Positions 16,592 through 24,875 of a stretch of 64,000 nucleotides of DNA are shown here, in pieces. The DNA is from Sphingobacterium sp. BN32 (GTDB taxonomy: Bacteria; Bacteroidota; Bacteroidia; Sphingobacteriales; Sphingobacteriaceae). The notes under the pieces were generated by a model. That model was not told the DNA's origin. It was given only the letters and a program-made list of their open reading frames with translations, and searched no databases. The translations under genes and the position numbers were made by a program. Location of the stretch: contig NZ_CP129963.1 in NCBI RefSeq assembly GCF_030503615.1, positions 1,240,001-1,304,000 on the forward strand, in the 5' to 3' direction. How positions within the stretch are numbered: the first letter of the stretch is position 1; each line of letters starts with the position of its first letter.

Positions 16592-17500
16592 TTAATTCAA
16601 CTTTATTTCACCATACATCCCGATCTTATAGCTACCATCGTTCTTCACCAGAACCTTCACAGCATAAACCTGATTAGCCCGTTCGTTCTTGCTTTGAATA
16701 GTCTTTGGCGTGAATTCCGCTTTGTCGTTTATCCATGTAATTGTACCTTTCGTTTCCTTGAAACCGCCATTGCCATCATCCGTAAATACTTTAACCTGCT
16801 GATTGAGTTTGATTAAAGGAAGTTGATCACCACTGATATAAACTCGTAGGATCAGGCTCGAGAGGTCTGCTATCTTGTATAGCGGTTTACCAATGCTTGC
16901 CATCTCATTTGCTTCGGCGTATTTCGTTAATACGGTACCAGCAATAGGATTAACAATCTTGCTTTTCTGAAGCTGATCCTCAATCTGAAGCATCTGAACT
17001 TCAATTGGCTGCACGTCTTTGTCTATACTAGAAACCGAGAGGTCCAATGTAGATCGCTGTGCTGCAATCTGCTTACTGATTAAATCAATCTGCGCATTGA
17101 TGTCGTCTAATTGCTTTGCCGGAACAGCATCATCTTTTAATAGATTTTGAATCCTCACGCGCTCGCGTTGGGCAGTATGGAGTTGAGATTGTAGAGCAGC
17201 TAACTGTGTATTTACGCTGGGTTTCTTCCCCAATACTGCCTTAGCCTGACTTTCAAGCTGTCTTTTCTTTAGATACAATTGCACGCTGTCAATGTAGCCT
17301 ACAAGTTGTCCGGCCGCCAATTGTTGGCCTTCTTGTATGTCAAATGTCTTCAGTGTTCCGTTAGCTTCTGCGGAAATAATTGTTTCGACAGCTTCGAATG
17401 TTCCGGTGGCATCAAATTCGGGCTCTTTCTTTTTACAAGATGGAAAGAGAAGGAAGCCGATTAGGCAGCTGATCATTAGTGGAGTATGTGTACTTTTCAT
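16592..17500 (-). CDS. HlyD-family membrane fusion lipoprotein (YbhG-like)
   Basis: Periplasmic adaptor of 302 residues with a lipobox FPSC (Cys at ~22). A first lipoyl half (GTLKTFDIQEGQQLAAGQLVGY) is followed by a coiled-coil hairpin (about 75-165), the second half (IVNPIAGTVLTKYAE) and a beta-barrel domain. It follows the TolC gene by 7 bases and precedes the ATPase by 1. It connects the YbhS/YbhR-like permeases to the TolC channel. Confidence 0.9.
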   Translation of the reverse strand: MKSTHTPLMISCLIGFLLFPSCKKKEPEFDATGTFEAVETIISAEANGTLKTFDIQEGQQLAAGQLVGYIDSVQLYLKKRQLESQAKAVLGKKPSVNTQLAALQSQLHTAQRERVRIQNLLKDDAVPAKQLDDINAQIDLISKQIAAQRSTLDLSVSSIDKDVQPIEVQMLQIEDQLQKSKIVNPIAGTVLTKYAEANEMASIGKPLYKIADLSSLILRVYISGDQLPLIKLNQQVKVFTDDGNGGFKETKGTITWINDKAEFTPKTIQSKNERANQVYAVKVLVKNDGSYKIGMYGEIKLN

Positions 17501-17507
17501 AAGTTCT

Positions 17508-18788
17508 TTAATTGCCTGTGGTTATTTTTTGATTGTATTGCGATAGTTGGAGCTGTATCTGATGCAGTACCATGTTCTGACGCGCTTGGTCTTCTTCCGT
17601 CACTGCGGTCATGTAATCATAGGTACTTGCCACGCCATTCTTTAATTGTGCAGCAGTTGCTTTCTTTACCAGCTCGCGTAATTGGACAATCTCATTGTCC
17701 GTATCGATCAGCTTCCGATATTTATTCGTCTCTTCCTTTTGTTGCAAGAGCGTTATGTCGACGTTGAAGAGAAAGGTCTCTTTTTGTTTTTCCAACAACT
17801 GTCTGCTGATATCAATATTTTTTTTATCGTTCTTGTAGGTGTACAAGCTCGATAGGTTCCAGTTCAGGCGCAGCCCTGCAATGTAGTATCCCTGCATATC
17901 AGGATTAAGCATATTAAGTCCGGGTCTGCCTACGCCGCCCTGCACAAAAGCACTAAATCTCGGCAAACTCCTATTGTATAATAACTGATTTTGAATGGCA
18001 ATAGCATCGTCCTGATCTTGAAACAATGATAATTCAGGGCGATTGATCGCGTTGTCATTTACAGTTCCTGAGCTAGCGATAAGTTCGACGTCTTCAGATA
18101 GCGGCTTTCCAATAAAGTAAGCCAACATCTGTAGATAAGCATTTTTAGCTGCTTGTTGTTCCGTTTCCCGTTGTTCGACCTTGAGGAGCTCAGCCTGTAA
18201 CTTACTGAGGTTACTTCGGGTTGAAGTACCATTTCTTACCGCCGATTCAATCTGTTGTATACCATTTTCTATGTCAGACTTCATCAGGTTAGTTTGTTTT
18301 ATTTGAGCATCAAGCAACAGAATACCAAAGAATAGCTGTGTTATTCGATCGCGGAGTTTGTATAGTTCCACTTCAATCTTCTGTGATTCGACCTTATTAT
18401 TAGCTTCTATCAACTTATGCTGATCTTTGACAAGAAACATATCCGATAAAGCCTGATTCACTTCTGCGTAGGCTTTGTATTGATCCTTAGAAAGGCTTGG
18501 GATACTCATCGAAGGGATAGCAATAGGCACCTTAGTCACATCTGACTGATAAGTAGCTGAGCCATTGATGGAGACTTGCGGGAGGTATGCCTTGTTGGCA
18601 TTATCTATCGAAAAATCTTTAGATTGCTGTAGTAGTCCCAATTGATTAATCAATGGAAAGTTTCGCTTGGCCATTTCAAAGCAGGAATCTATTTGTAAAC
18701 GGCGTATTTCTTGAGCAAGGACTGTGGATGACACAAAACTCAGCAAGGCTGCGATGCTAAGTGATCTTAAGGCAATTATTCGATTCAT
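17508..18788 (-). CDS. TolC-family outer membrane efflux protein
   Basis: Outer membrane channel of 426 residues with a signal peptide ending AQ (residue ~26). It shows the duplicated helical hairpins of TolC (about 45-230 and 255-420), with the conserved AVRNGTSTRSNLSKLQAELLKVEQRE segment. First gene of the efflux operon, 50 bases downstream of the TetR gene. A palindromic operator lies 13-30 bases before its ATG. Confidence 0.9.
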   Translation of the reverse strand: MNRIIALRSLSIAALLSFVSSTVLAQEIRRLQIDSCFEMAKRNFPLINQLGLLQQSKDFSIDNANKAYLPQVSINGSATYQSDVTKVPIAIPSMSIPSLSKDQYKAYAEVNQALSDMFLVKDQHKLIEANNKVESQKIEVELYKLRDRITQLFFGILLLDAQIKQTNLMKSDIENGIQQIESAVRNGTSTRSNLSKLQAELLKVEQRETEQQAAKNAYLQMLAYFIGKPLSEDVELIASSGTVNDNAINRPELSLFQDQDDAIAIQNQLLYNRSLPRFSAFVQGGVGRPGLNMLNPDMQGYYIAGLRLNWNLSSLYTYKNDKKNIDISRQLLEKQKETFLFNVDITLLQQKEETNKYRKLIDTDNEIVQLRELVKKATAAQLKNGVASTYDYMTAVTEEDQARQNMVLHQIQLQLSQYNQKITTGN

Positions 18789-18800
18789 TGTTTATAATTG

Positions 18801-18818
18801 TTTAATCATTTGATTAAA
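18801..18818. promoter_or_regulatory. TetR operator before the efflux operon
   Basis: TTTAATCA-TT-TGATTAAA: two perfect 8-base half sites with a 2-base centre. The 16-base core is identical to the site upstream of the TetR gene at 19528-19543. It lies 13-30 bases upstream of the TolC start, where a bound repressor would block transcription or elongation. That the neighbouring TetR protein binds it is inferred from position and repetition. Confidence 0.7.
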
Positions 18819-18838
18819 TAAAGTGCAAAAGAAAAGAC

Positions 18839-19468
18839 CTAGGGTCTAATCATATTTTTTACCCACTGCGGGATTAAAGCTTTCCTTTCATTCATCATGT
18901 CTTGGAATTGTTTCTCTTTAGTTCCTGTGACATTTTCGAAAATAGGCTTCGCGATGAAAGGGAAGATGATAAAACCCATGAGGTTCAATAATAACTGTAA
19001 AGGATTCACATCGCTAATCTCATTGCGCTCTTTTTTCTCTAGAAATTGCTTATAAAATACCGACTGCAAGACCATGTTCTTAATAGGGATTTTATTGGCA
19101 AAGCTCTCCGGATTGTTTCGTACAGCGGATATAATGAACAACGGAATATCAGGCTCATTGCTAAGGAAATCGATGTATCGACTTGCTAATGCCTCTATTT
19201 TCTCTTCGAAACTACTGCTCTCATCATGGAAAACAATCCCTAAGGTGTTCATAAAATTAAAGAGTGTTTCAAAGCTGATGATCTCAAACAATTTCTCTTT
19301 ACTTTTGAAGTAGTAATTCAGCAGCGCTAAATTAAGTCCGGCTTCCTCCGCGATGTCGCGCGTTCTGGTCGCGGCATAGCCTTTCTGATGGAACATCTTA
19401 CGAGCGGCTTCCTTAATAATACTTTCTGTCGAGCTATCTAATTCTTTCTTCGGTCTACCTTTTGCCAT
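18839..19468 (-). CDS. TetR/AcrR-family repressor of the efflux operon
   Basis: A 209-residue dimeric repressor. The helix-turn-helix spans about residues 30-62 (TRDIAEEAGLNLALLNYYFKSKEKLF), with a variable ligand-binding C-terminal domain. The basic start MAKGRPKKE is common in this family. E. coli CecR, also TetR-family, controls the ybhGFSR operon, so gene order and function agree. It is the first gene in the direction of the operon and has its own promoter and operator. Confidence 0.9.
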   Translation of the reverse strand: MAKGRPKKELDSSTESIIKEAARKMFHQKGYAATRTRDIAEEAGLNLALLNYYFKSKEKLFEIISFETLFNFMNTLGIVFHDESSSFEEKIEALASRYIDFLSNEPDIPLFIISAVRNNPESFANKIPIKNMVLQSVFYKQFLEKKERNEISDVNPLQLLLNLMGFIIFPFIAKPIFENVTGTKEKQFQDMMNERKALIPQWVKNMIRP

Positions 19469-19490
19469 GCTGATTTCTCTAGTTGAATAG

Positions 19491-19543
19491 TAAAGGTAAG
19501 ACAGCTGGTTTACATTTCAAAATTTAATTAATCATTTGATTAA
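19491..19543 (-). promoter_or_regulatory. Promoter and operator of the TetR gene
   Basis: On the minus strand TTTTG (19522-19518) and TACCTTTA (19498-19491) are separated by 19 bases, a good -33/-7 pair. The palindrome TTAATCA-TT-TGATTAA (19528-19543) lies directly upstream of the -33 element, so binding there could hinder RNA polymerase. This fits autoregulation. Confidence 0.65.
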
Positions 19544-19557
19544 ATATATAAACTGAA

Positions 19558-19587
19558 AAAGGGAAAACACTATAGCGTTTTCCCTTT
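19558..19587 (-). terminator. Terminator of the pirin gene
   Basis: AAAGGGAAAAC (19558-19568) pairs with GTTTTCCCTTT (19577-19587). On the minus strand the stem is followed by a short U-run. It lies 18 bases beyond the pirin stop codon. Confidence 0.7.
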
Positions 19588-19604
19588 CTTCTTTATTGAA
19601 AACT

Positions 19605-20630
19605 TTACGCGGTTGGTTTGTCTATTTCCTTTCCGAAGTTATAGCTAGCAAATCGTCCGGAGTCTTTCGGATTCACAAGGTCAGTTTCCTTGTCACCCCA
19701 AGGCCATCCACCAAATTCAGTGACTTGGTACTCGCGGAATGCATCCTGCAATTCTTGCTGCGTATTCATTACGAAAGGACCATATGCTGCTACCGGCTCA
19801 TTAATCGGCTCACCTTCTAAGATTAAGAATTGCGCTCTGCTATCGCCATTTTTAATGATGATTTCCTCGCCACCATCTAAATCTGCCAAGTGATTGCTCT
19901 GCATTTTATAGCTGTCCAGTTCGATGATGCCAGCGCCATCGTAGAATAATACAAACCTATTCATCGTGCTGGATACTGCCGGAAGTACAAACTCAGTATT
20001 CGGATCCATGTCCACTAATGCAACGCCTACATGGTTCTTAGGATCTGCCGCCCAAGAATGGGTCAACGCTCCACTATCTTTTGTTCCGGCATATTCTCCC
20101 AAAATAACCTTAACAGTTACTCTCTTTCCATCGCCTTGTTCAAGCACAGCGGTTGGAATCTTCTCAGCCCAAAGCATTTTATAATTCGGATCGGTCAATT
20201 TGTTTTTACCCGGTAGGTTCAACCAAATCTGAAATAAGCGCAAAGGGTTTGGTTTATCTTCATGAATCAATGGGAACATTTCTGCGTGAAGCACGCCCGA
20301 GCCTGCACTCATCAACTGCACGTCGCCTTGTCCATAGCGACCTTTAGATCCTTTGGAGTCAAAGTGGTCGGCATAACCTTCCGGAATAATGGTAATAATC
20401 TCAAATCCTCTGTGCGGATGGTGCGGGAACCCAGGGATAGTCTCCCCATGATACATGCGCCACTCGTTTTTATTATCAAAGTCACTTCCAATATTACGAC
20501 CGGCTAAGGAAACCTTAGGTCCGAACTTTCCATTGCCCTCCGGGTATTTATCAAAGTGATAAGCACCCATAATATATGGATCGCGAATTGGTAATCTGCC
20601 TTCGATTTTGCTAATATTCTTTACTTTCAT
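19605..20630 (-). CDS. Pirin-family protein
   Basis: A 341-residue bicupin. The N-terminal cupin carries the metal-binding signature FPHHPHRGFEIITII (about residues 68-82) and the downstream His/Glu of GVLHAEMFP (about 112-120). Some bacterial pirins have quercetinase activity and others act as redox-sensing or metabolic modulators, so function is open. It is longer than the usual 230-300 residues, mainly through the middle and C-terminal part. Upstream lies a -7 element and several palindromes, suggesting controlled expression. Confidence 0.88.
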   Translation of the reverse strand: MKVKNISKIEGRLPIRDPYIMGAYHFDKYPEGNGKFGPKVSLAGRNIGSDFDNKNEWRMYHGETIPGFPHHPHRGFEIITIIPEGYADHFDSKGSKGRYGQGDVQLMSAGSGVLHAEMFPLIHEDKPNPLRLFQIWLNLPGKNKLTDPNYKMLWAEKIPTAVLEQGDGKRVTVKVILGEYAGTKDSGALTHSWAADPKNHVGVALVDMDPNTEFVLPAVSSTMNRFVLFYDGAGIIELDSYKMQSNHLADLDGGEEIIIKNGDSRAQFLILEGEPINEPVAAYGPFVMNTQQELQDAFREYQVTEFGGWPWGDKETDLVNPKDSGRFASYNFGKEIDKPTA

Positions 20631-20650
20631 GATATTCTCCTTTTTTCTAA

Positions 20651-20772
20651 TGTACTGTACAAATCTAACGCCATCGCAGGTCGAAATGGCATGGAGTTAC
20701 CCTTCGGTAACTAGTTAACTGATGGTAACCACTGCCTTTGCGAGCTGTGGAAGGCACCTGTTCTAGTTAACT
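20651..20772. promoter_or_regulatory. Pirin upstream control region
   Basis: The 300-base spacer 20631-20930 has no gene. For pirin (minus strand), TAGATTTG at 20667-20660 matches the -7 consensus. A perfect palindrome TGTAC-T-GTACA (20651-20661) overlaps it. Two copies of the palindrome-containing CTAGTTAACT lie at 20711-20720 and 20763-20772, 52 bases apart, about five helical turns, so the two sites face the same side of the DNA. A small hairpin GTTACC/GGTAAC precedes the first. Confidence 0.45.
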
Positions 20773-20930
20773 CATTGGCGGTTCGACAATGACTATTGCC
20801 ATTATGACAGCTTCCTTTGTCCTACTTTATGAAAAAACTAAATACCGTCAGTTTTGTTTAATAAGAAACATAGATAATGAAGCGTGTATACTAGCCTTCC
20901 TTTTCGGGAAGTAGTGAAAGGAAAACAATT

Positions 20931-21116
20931 ATGGAAGAGAACAAAGAATATAACGAAAACGAACCATTGCAGGAGCAGAAAGTGCCTGAGGTGGTAAAAG
21001 AGGAAAAAGATGATGCACCTGCCGGACGCAATATTTGGCGATCCATTATCATTGCTATTATCATTATGGCAATTGTATATTTTATCTATGTACAGATGCG
21101 CGATGGTGCCTGGTAG
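20931..21116 (+). CDS. Small single-span membrane protein
   Basis: A 61-residue protein. Residues 1-36 are strongly charged and mostly acidic (Glu/Lys-rich). Residues 37-54 form one very hydrophobic helix, Ile-rich, followed by a short tail. AAAGGAAAAC lies ahead of the ATG. I recognise no family. Codon use and the clean tail-anchored layout argue for a real gene; it could be an assembly or regulatory subunit of a membrane complex. Confidence 0.6.
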   Translation: MEENKEYNENEPLQEQKVPEVVKEEKDDAPAGRNIWRSIIIAIIIMAIVYFIYVQMRDGAW

Positions 21117-21145
21117 AATAAAATAAACAGAACTTTCATCGGGAC

Positions 21146-21185
21146 GGCTTGATATTCAATACATTTGATTATATTTAATCAAGCC
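21146..21185 (+). promoter_or_regulatory. Promoter with flanking inverted repeat before the oxidoreductase gene
   Basis: TACATTTG (21160-21167) matches the -7 consensus; a TTTC 22 bases upstream could be the -33 element. An inverted repeat, GGCTTGAT (21146-21153) and ATCAAGCC (21178-21185), brackets it and may be an operator. Alternatively the repeat is a weak terminator of the small membrane protein gene; no U-run follows. Confidence 0.4.
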
Positions 21186-21259
21186 TATAATAACAATATG
21201 AACATAGTGCAGTGATAATAACCAAATCCTGCGCTTTTATGAACTTAAACCATTACCCG

Positions 21260-22648
21260 ATGAAAGATAATTTTTCAAGAAGGCAATTTATTGCGGCTTC
21301 CAGTCTATTGCTAGGTGCTGCCGCACTTCCGGCATCCGCTGCAGCGAACACTCAGGATTTACTGAATACTTGGCATCCCAATTCTAGAGGCGCAAAGTTA
21401 CGCGTCGCATTGATTGGCACTGGATCTAGAGGTGCAGGGATGTGGGGCCGAGACCTTCAACGGAATTATTCCAATGAACTCAATTTTGTAGGCTTATGTG
21501 ATAAGAATAAAGGCCGCCTAGCCTTTGCCAAGCAGTATATTGGCACAGATTGCCCAACTTACACGGACTTTGAGAAAATGATGAAGGAAAGTAAGCCCGA
21601 CTTACTTATTGTCTGTACCATGGATTCGACGCATCATAATTTTATCATTCGTGGGATGGAATTGGGCGCCAATGTTCTGACCGAAAAACCAATGACCACC
21701 GATGAGAAGAAGGTGCAAGCTATTATTGATGCCGAAAAACGAACCGGAAAGCAATGTCGCGTTACATTCAATTATCGCTACTCGCCGCATCGAGCAAAGA
21801 TTTGGGAATTATTGCAGGCAGAGGAGATTGGCGAACTCACGTCCGTGGATTTTCATTGGTATCTCGATACCTCTCATGGCGCGGATTATTTCAGACGTTG
21901 GCATCGCAAAACCGAAAATAGCGGATCGCTGTGGGTACATAAGGCCACGCACCATTTTGACTTACTGAACTGGTGGATCGAGAGCGACCCGGAAACTGTA
22001 TTCGCATCCGGATCTTTAGATTTCTACGGCAAGAACGGGAAATTCCGGGCAGATAACTGCCGCGAATGTCCCCATACCAGCAATTGCGACTTCTATTGGG
22101 ATGTGACCAAAAATAAATATTACAAAGACCTTTATGTAGATAATGAGCAATACGACGGCTACAAGCGTGACGGATGTGTCTTCAAAGAAGATATCAATAT
22201 CTATGATAAAATGGCTGCCACTATCAAATACAAAAATGGGGTCCAGGTATCTTATTCGCTCACCAGCTATTCCCCCTACGAAGGCTATCGGATCGCGTTC
22301 AACGGGACGAAAGGTCGTATAGATGCCTGGATCGAGGAGTCCAACAAATCCAATAATGCGGACTACGATGAAATAGTACTCTGTAAGAACTTTGGCAAGC
22401 GAGAATATATCCGTATTCCACATGGTACCTCAGGACATGGTGGCGGTGATAAACTGCTGCAAGATCAAGTCTTCCTTCCGAATGTTCCCGACCCATTGAA
22501 GCAATCGGCAGGGGCGAGGGATGGCGCATTATCTTGTCTGATCGGAATCGCCGCGAGAAAAAGCATCGAAACAAAGGGCGTAGTAGCAATCAGTGAACTC
22601 ACCGATATTGTCTTACAAGCCAAAAAGCCCTATCAACGAATGGTTTAA
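21260..22648 (+). CDS. Tat-exported Gfo/Idh/MocA-family oxidoreductase
   Basis: NAD(P)-dependent sugar or inositol dehydrogenase-like enzyme of about 462 residues. It starts with a twin-arginine signal (SRRQFIAAS, then a hydrophobic stretch ending ASAAA), so it is exported folded, probably with its cofactor. The Rossmann motif is LIGTGSRGAG, and the EKP motif of the family reads TEKPMT. A cysteine cluster (CRECPHTSNC, then GC about 40 residues on) sits in the C-terminal domain. An in-frame ATG at 21239 would add seven residues; 21260 gives the standard Tat n-region. Confidence 0.88.
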   Translation: MKDNFSRRQFIAASSLLLGAAALPASAAANTQDLLNTWHPNSRGAKLRVALIGTGSRGAGMWGRDLQRNYSNELNFVGLCDKNKGRLAFAKQYIGTDCPTYTDFEKMMKESKPDLLIVCTMDSTHHNFIIRGMELGANVLTEKPMTTDEKKVQAIIDAEKRTGKQCRVTFNYRYSPHRAKIWELLQAEEIGELTSVDFHWYLDTSHGADYFRRWHRKTENSGSLWVHKATHHFDLLNWWIESDPETVFASGSLDFYGKNGKFRADNCRECPHTSNCDFYWDVTKNKYYKDLYVDNEQYDGYKRDGCVFKEDINIYDKMAATIKYKNGVQVSYSLTSYSPYEGYRIAFNGTKGRIDAWIEESNKSNNADYDEIVLCKNFGKREYIRIPHGTSGHGGGDKLLQDQVFLPNVPDPLKQSAGARDGALSCLIGIAARKSIETKGVVAISELTDIVLQAKKPYQRMV

Positions 22649-22711
22649 TTAGTATAGTTTATTAACTACAAAATAAACCAATCAATTCAAAAGTAATGCT
22701 TATCATTTTGT

Positions 22712-22778
22712 ATTGCTTGAAATAACCTTACTATTGTTAATCCCTTTGAGGGAAATCGACAAGGTTATCTCAAGCAAT
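22712..22778 (+). other. Long hairpin in the leader of the lipoprotein gene
   Basis: An 18-bp stem with one mismatch joins 22712-22729 to 22761-22778. A smaller stem TCCCT/AGGGA (22741-22745, 22749-22753) lies in its loop. It ends 7 bases before the ATG at 22786 and no U-run follows. It is either a leader structure that hides or presents the start region, or a terminator of the oxidoreductase gene that lacks a U-tract. Confidence 0.5.
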
Positions 22779-22785
22779 TCTACTT

Positions 22786-23217
22786 ATGAATAAGATTCTC
22801 GCCGCGTTTTTTATATTCAGTCTGCTATTTATTTCTTGTAAAAAAGAAGAGCCTATTATTCCTGTGAAGACTTCCAATATTACGGGTACTTGGAAGTTGA
22901 GCCATTCTCATTTGATCATCGATAAGGATACCCTTACACAAATTGACGAAGATGAAAATCGAATCACCTTTCGCGCAAGCGAATTGTATAGCTGGTCTGG
23001 CTATGAAGATGTGATCGTCGATGGGCAGGAAGTACGGAAAATGGTGACAAAAAAAGGTACCTACAAATTTTTAGAGGGTTTGTCATTATTCGAGCTCAAA
23101 GAATTTGACGGAACAACCTTCACCTTCTCCTGTGTAGAATCGACTGGAAGCTCATTCGTTATCAAACTTCAAGAGGAGGGAATGGCAGTTCAATTCCATT
23201 TCTTGAAAGAAAGCTAA
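22786..23217 (+). CDS. Lipocalin-like lipoprotein of unknown function
   Basis: A 143-residue lipoprotein with lipobox FISC (Cys at ~18) followed by KKEEP. The body begins ITGTWKLS, the strand-opening motif of small lipocalin-like domains common in Bacteroidota, and has alternating beta-type sequence throughout. The ligand is unknown. It ends 4 bases from the convergent methyltransferase gene. Confidence 0.75.
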   Translation: MNKILAAFFIFSLLFISCKKEEPIIPVKTSNITGTWKLSHSHLIIDKDTLTQIDEDENRITFRASELYSWSGYEDVIVDGQEVRKMVTKKGTYKFLEGLSLFELKEFDGTTFTFSCVESTGSSFVIKLQEEGMAVQFHFLKES

Positions 23218-23221
23218 CAGC

Positions 23222-23989
23222 TTAGCTTTTTACAGCATACATTAAGATCCGTTTGAATGGGTATATCGCAGGGAATCGTTTGAAATGATCCTCAATACGT
23301 GCAAGGAACGTCTGTCTTAATAGCGCTTGTGCTTTATCGTCCAGTTTTTCCATATAAGGAATTAATGTCGATCCAGATATAAAATCATACAAATCTTTTG
23401 CGTTGTCTGCAATAATCGGGTAGGTGCGAACGCTAATATTGATATCGCTTAATCCATTCTCAAAGAGTATCTGCGCGTATTCATCTATGCTAAGAAGCGG
23501 CGATTCTCTTCTGAAACCGTCTAATTCTTTTTGGAAGGGTTCTTCCTGAACTAGTTTATTCAGTAATTTATTCAAGGTATTGTCTTTCTGCAAGGGCATC
23601 TGCACCGCCAACTGCCCGTCTTTATTCAGCTTAGAAATCAAGGCAGGAAACAACTTTTCATGATCGTCGACCCATTGTAATGCTGCATTACTAAAGATCA
23701 AATCCCAACGGCTTTCATCAGCGAGAAAGGATGCTATATCTTGTTGTTTAAAGCTTAATCTATCATTCGATAATTCCTTCGCTTCAGAAAGCATTTCCGA
23801 AGATGAATCAATCCCTAAAAAACTGGTCTGCTTAAACTTCTGAGATAGTAAAAAGGTTTGTTCGCCGGTCCCACAACCTAGATCTACCGCCTTTGACTGA
23901 TGATCATCTATGAGCATGGCCGACAGATCATAAAACGGCTTATATCGAATTTCTTTATACTGATTGTAAACTTCCGGATTCCAAGGCAT
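23222..23989 (-). CDS. tam: Trans-aconitate 2-methyltransferase-like protein
   Basis: SAM-dependent methyltransferase, 255 residues. It resembles E. coli Tam along its length: start MPWNPEVYNQY, SAM loop VDLGCGTGEQT, LGIDSSSEML, and SNAALQWVDDHEKLFP. Tam methylates trans-aconitate, which arises spontaneously from cis-aconitate and inhibits aconitase. A longer frame runs up to 24043, but MPWNP is the family start. It is divergent from the AraC gene with 76 bases between. Confidence 0.8.
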   Translation of the reverse strand: MPWNPEVYNQYKEIRYKPFYDLSAMLIDDHQSKAVDLGCGTGEQTFLLSQKFKQTSFLGIDSSSEMLSEAKELSNDRLSFKQQDIASFLADESRWDLIFSNAALQWVDDHEKLFPALISKLNKDGQLAVQMPLQKDNTLNKLLNKLVQEEPFQKELDGFRRESPLLSIDEYAQILFENGLSDINISVRTYPIIADNAKDLYDFISGSTLIPYMEKLDDKAQALLRQTFLARIEDHFKRFPAIYPFKRILMYAVKS

Positions 23990-24065
23990 AATAAATTTTT
24001 GTTTAATTCGAACTAAAGACGTGCCATGATTTAAATAAAACACGCATATATCGTACTTTTAAGCT

Positions 24066-24875
24066 ATGATCAACAAGGCAATCGCTGTAAAAGATAAAAC
24101 GGACCCTGCAAAATTAATTAAAGTAGCGCTCTTCGATCAAAAGAAGCGTATTACGAAGCCACACAAGCATAATGGTTACCTGGAGTTCGTGCTATTGGAG
24201 CAGACGCAGGGAAAACACTATATCGACGGTCAGGAAATCCAAATTAAGGCGCCCTGTTTATTGATTATCCGTAAAGACAATGTACACCATTGGGAATTCG
24301 ACGAACCGGTTCAAGGTTATGTTCTCTTGTTGAAGCGTGAATTTGTGGAGAATTCCTTGGATTTAGAAATCCGACGCCTCATCGATGAATTAGCGGGATT
24401 AAATACCATTAATTTTACAGACGTTTTTACGCTACATTCGCTGTTTTCCTTACTATCGGCAGAAGAGCATCGAACAGTACAGGAAGCATTGCTAAAGGCA
24501 ATCCTGGCGAAATCTGTGCAGCAAGCAGGAGCAGGAAAAACTTTAAAAATTAAATCGAAAAACTTGTTTCTACAGTTGACGCAGGTGTTAAACAAAGAAA
24601 AGCAGATATTGAATAATGTTGCATATTATGCAAACCTGTTACATACCAGCCCGCAAAATCTGAATGCTGCTTGTCAGAGACATGCAGATAAATCCGCTTC
24701 AGAGGTTTTATCTGGTTATATCATTTCGGAAGCGAAGAGATTGCTTTTCTATACGAACAAAACCGTAGCTGAAGTAGCCTTTCAACTCGGCTTTGCCGAT
24801 CAATCCAATTTCTCTAAATACTTCAAACGAGCCGTAGGACTCACCCCACAAAACTATCGCAAGTCGACAGCTTAA
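24066..24875 (+). CDS. AraC-family transcriptional regulator
   Basis: A 269-residue regulator. The N-terminal half is a cupin-like sensing domain (KPHKHNGYLEFVLLE, with His typical of AraC cupins). The C-terminal ~100 residues hold two helix-turn-helices (NNVAYYANLLHTSPQNLNAA and KTVAEVAFQLGFADQSNFSKYFKRAVGLTPQNYR). Its last four bases overlap the convergent TonB-dependent receptor gene. Possible targets are the divergent tam gene or the receptor. Confidence 0.9.
   Translation: MINKAIAVKDKTDPAKLIKVALFDQKKRITKPHKHNGYLEFVLLEQTQGKHYIDGQEIQIKAPCLLIIRKDNVHHWEFDEPVQGYVLLLKREFVENSLDLEIRRLIDELAGLNTINFTDVFTLHSLFSLLSAEEHRTVQEALLKAILAKSVQQAGAGKTLKIKSKNLFLQLTQVLNKEKQILNNVAYYANLLHTSPQNLNAACQRHADKSASEVLSGYIISEAKRLLFYTNKTVAEVAFQLGFADQSNFSKYFKRAVGLTPQNYRKSTA

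Noticed and set aside
23989..24066. TGGCACG on the minus strand upstream of tam as a sigma54 promoter
   Set aside because: The -24 box is good but the -12 position reads TAGT, lacking the TTG found in the small RNA promoters at the right spacing.
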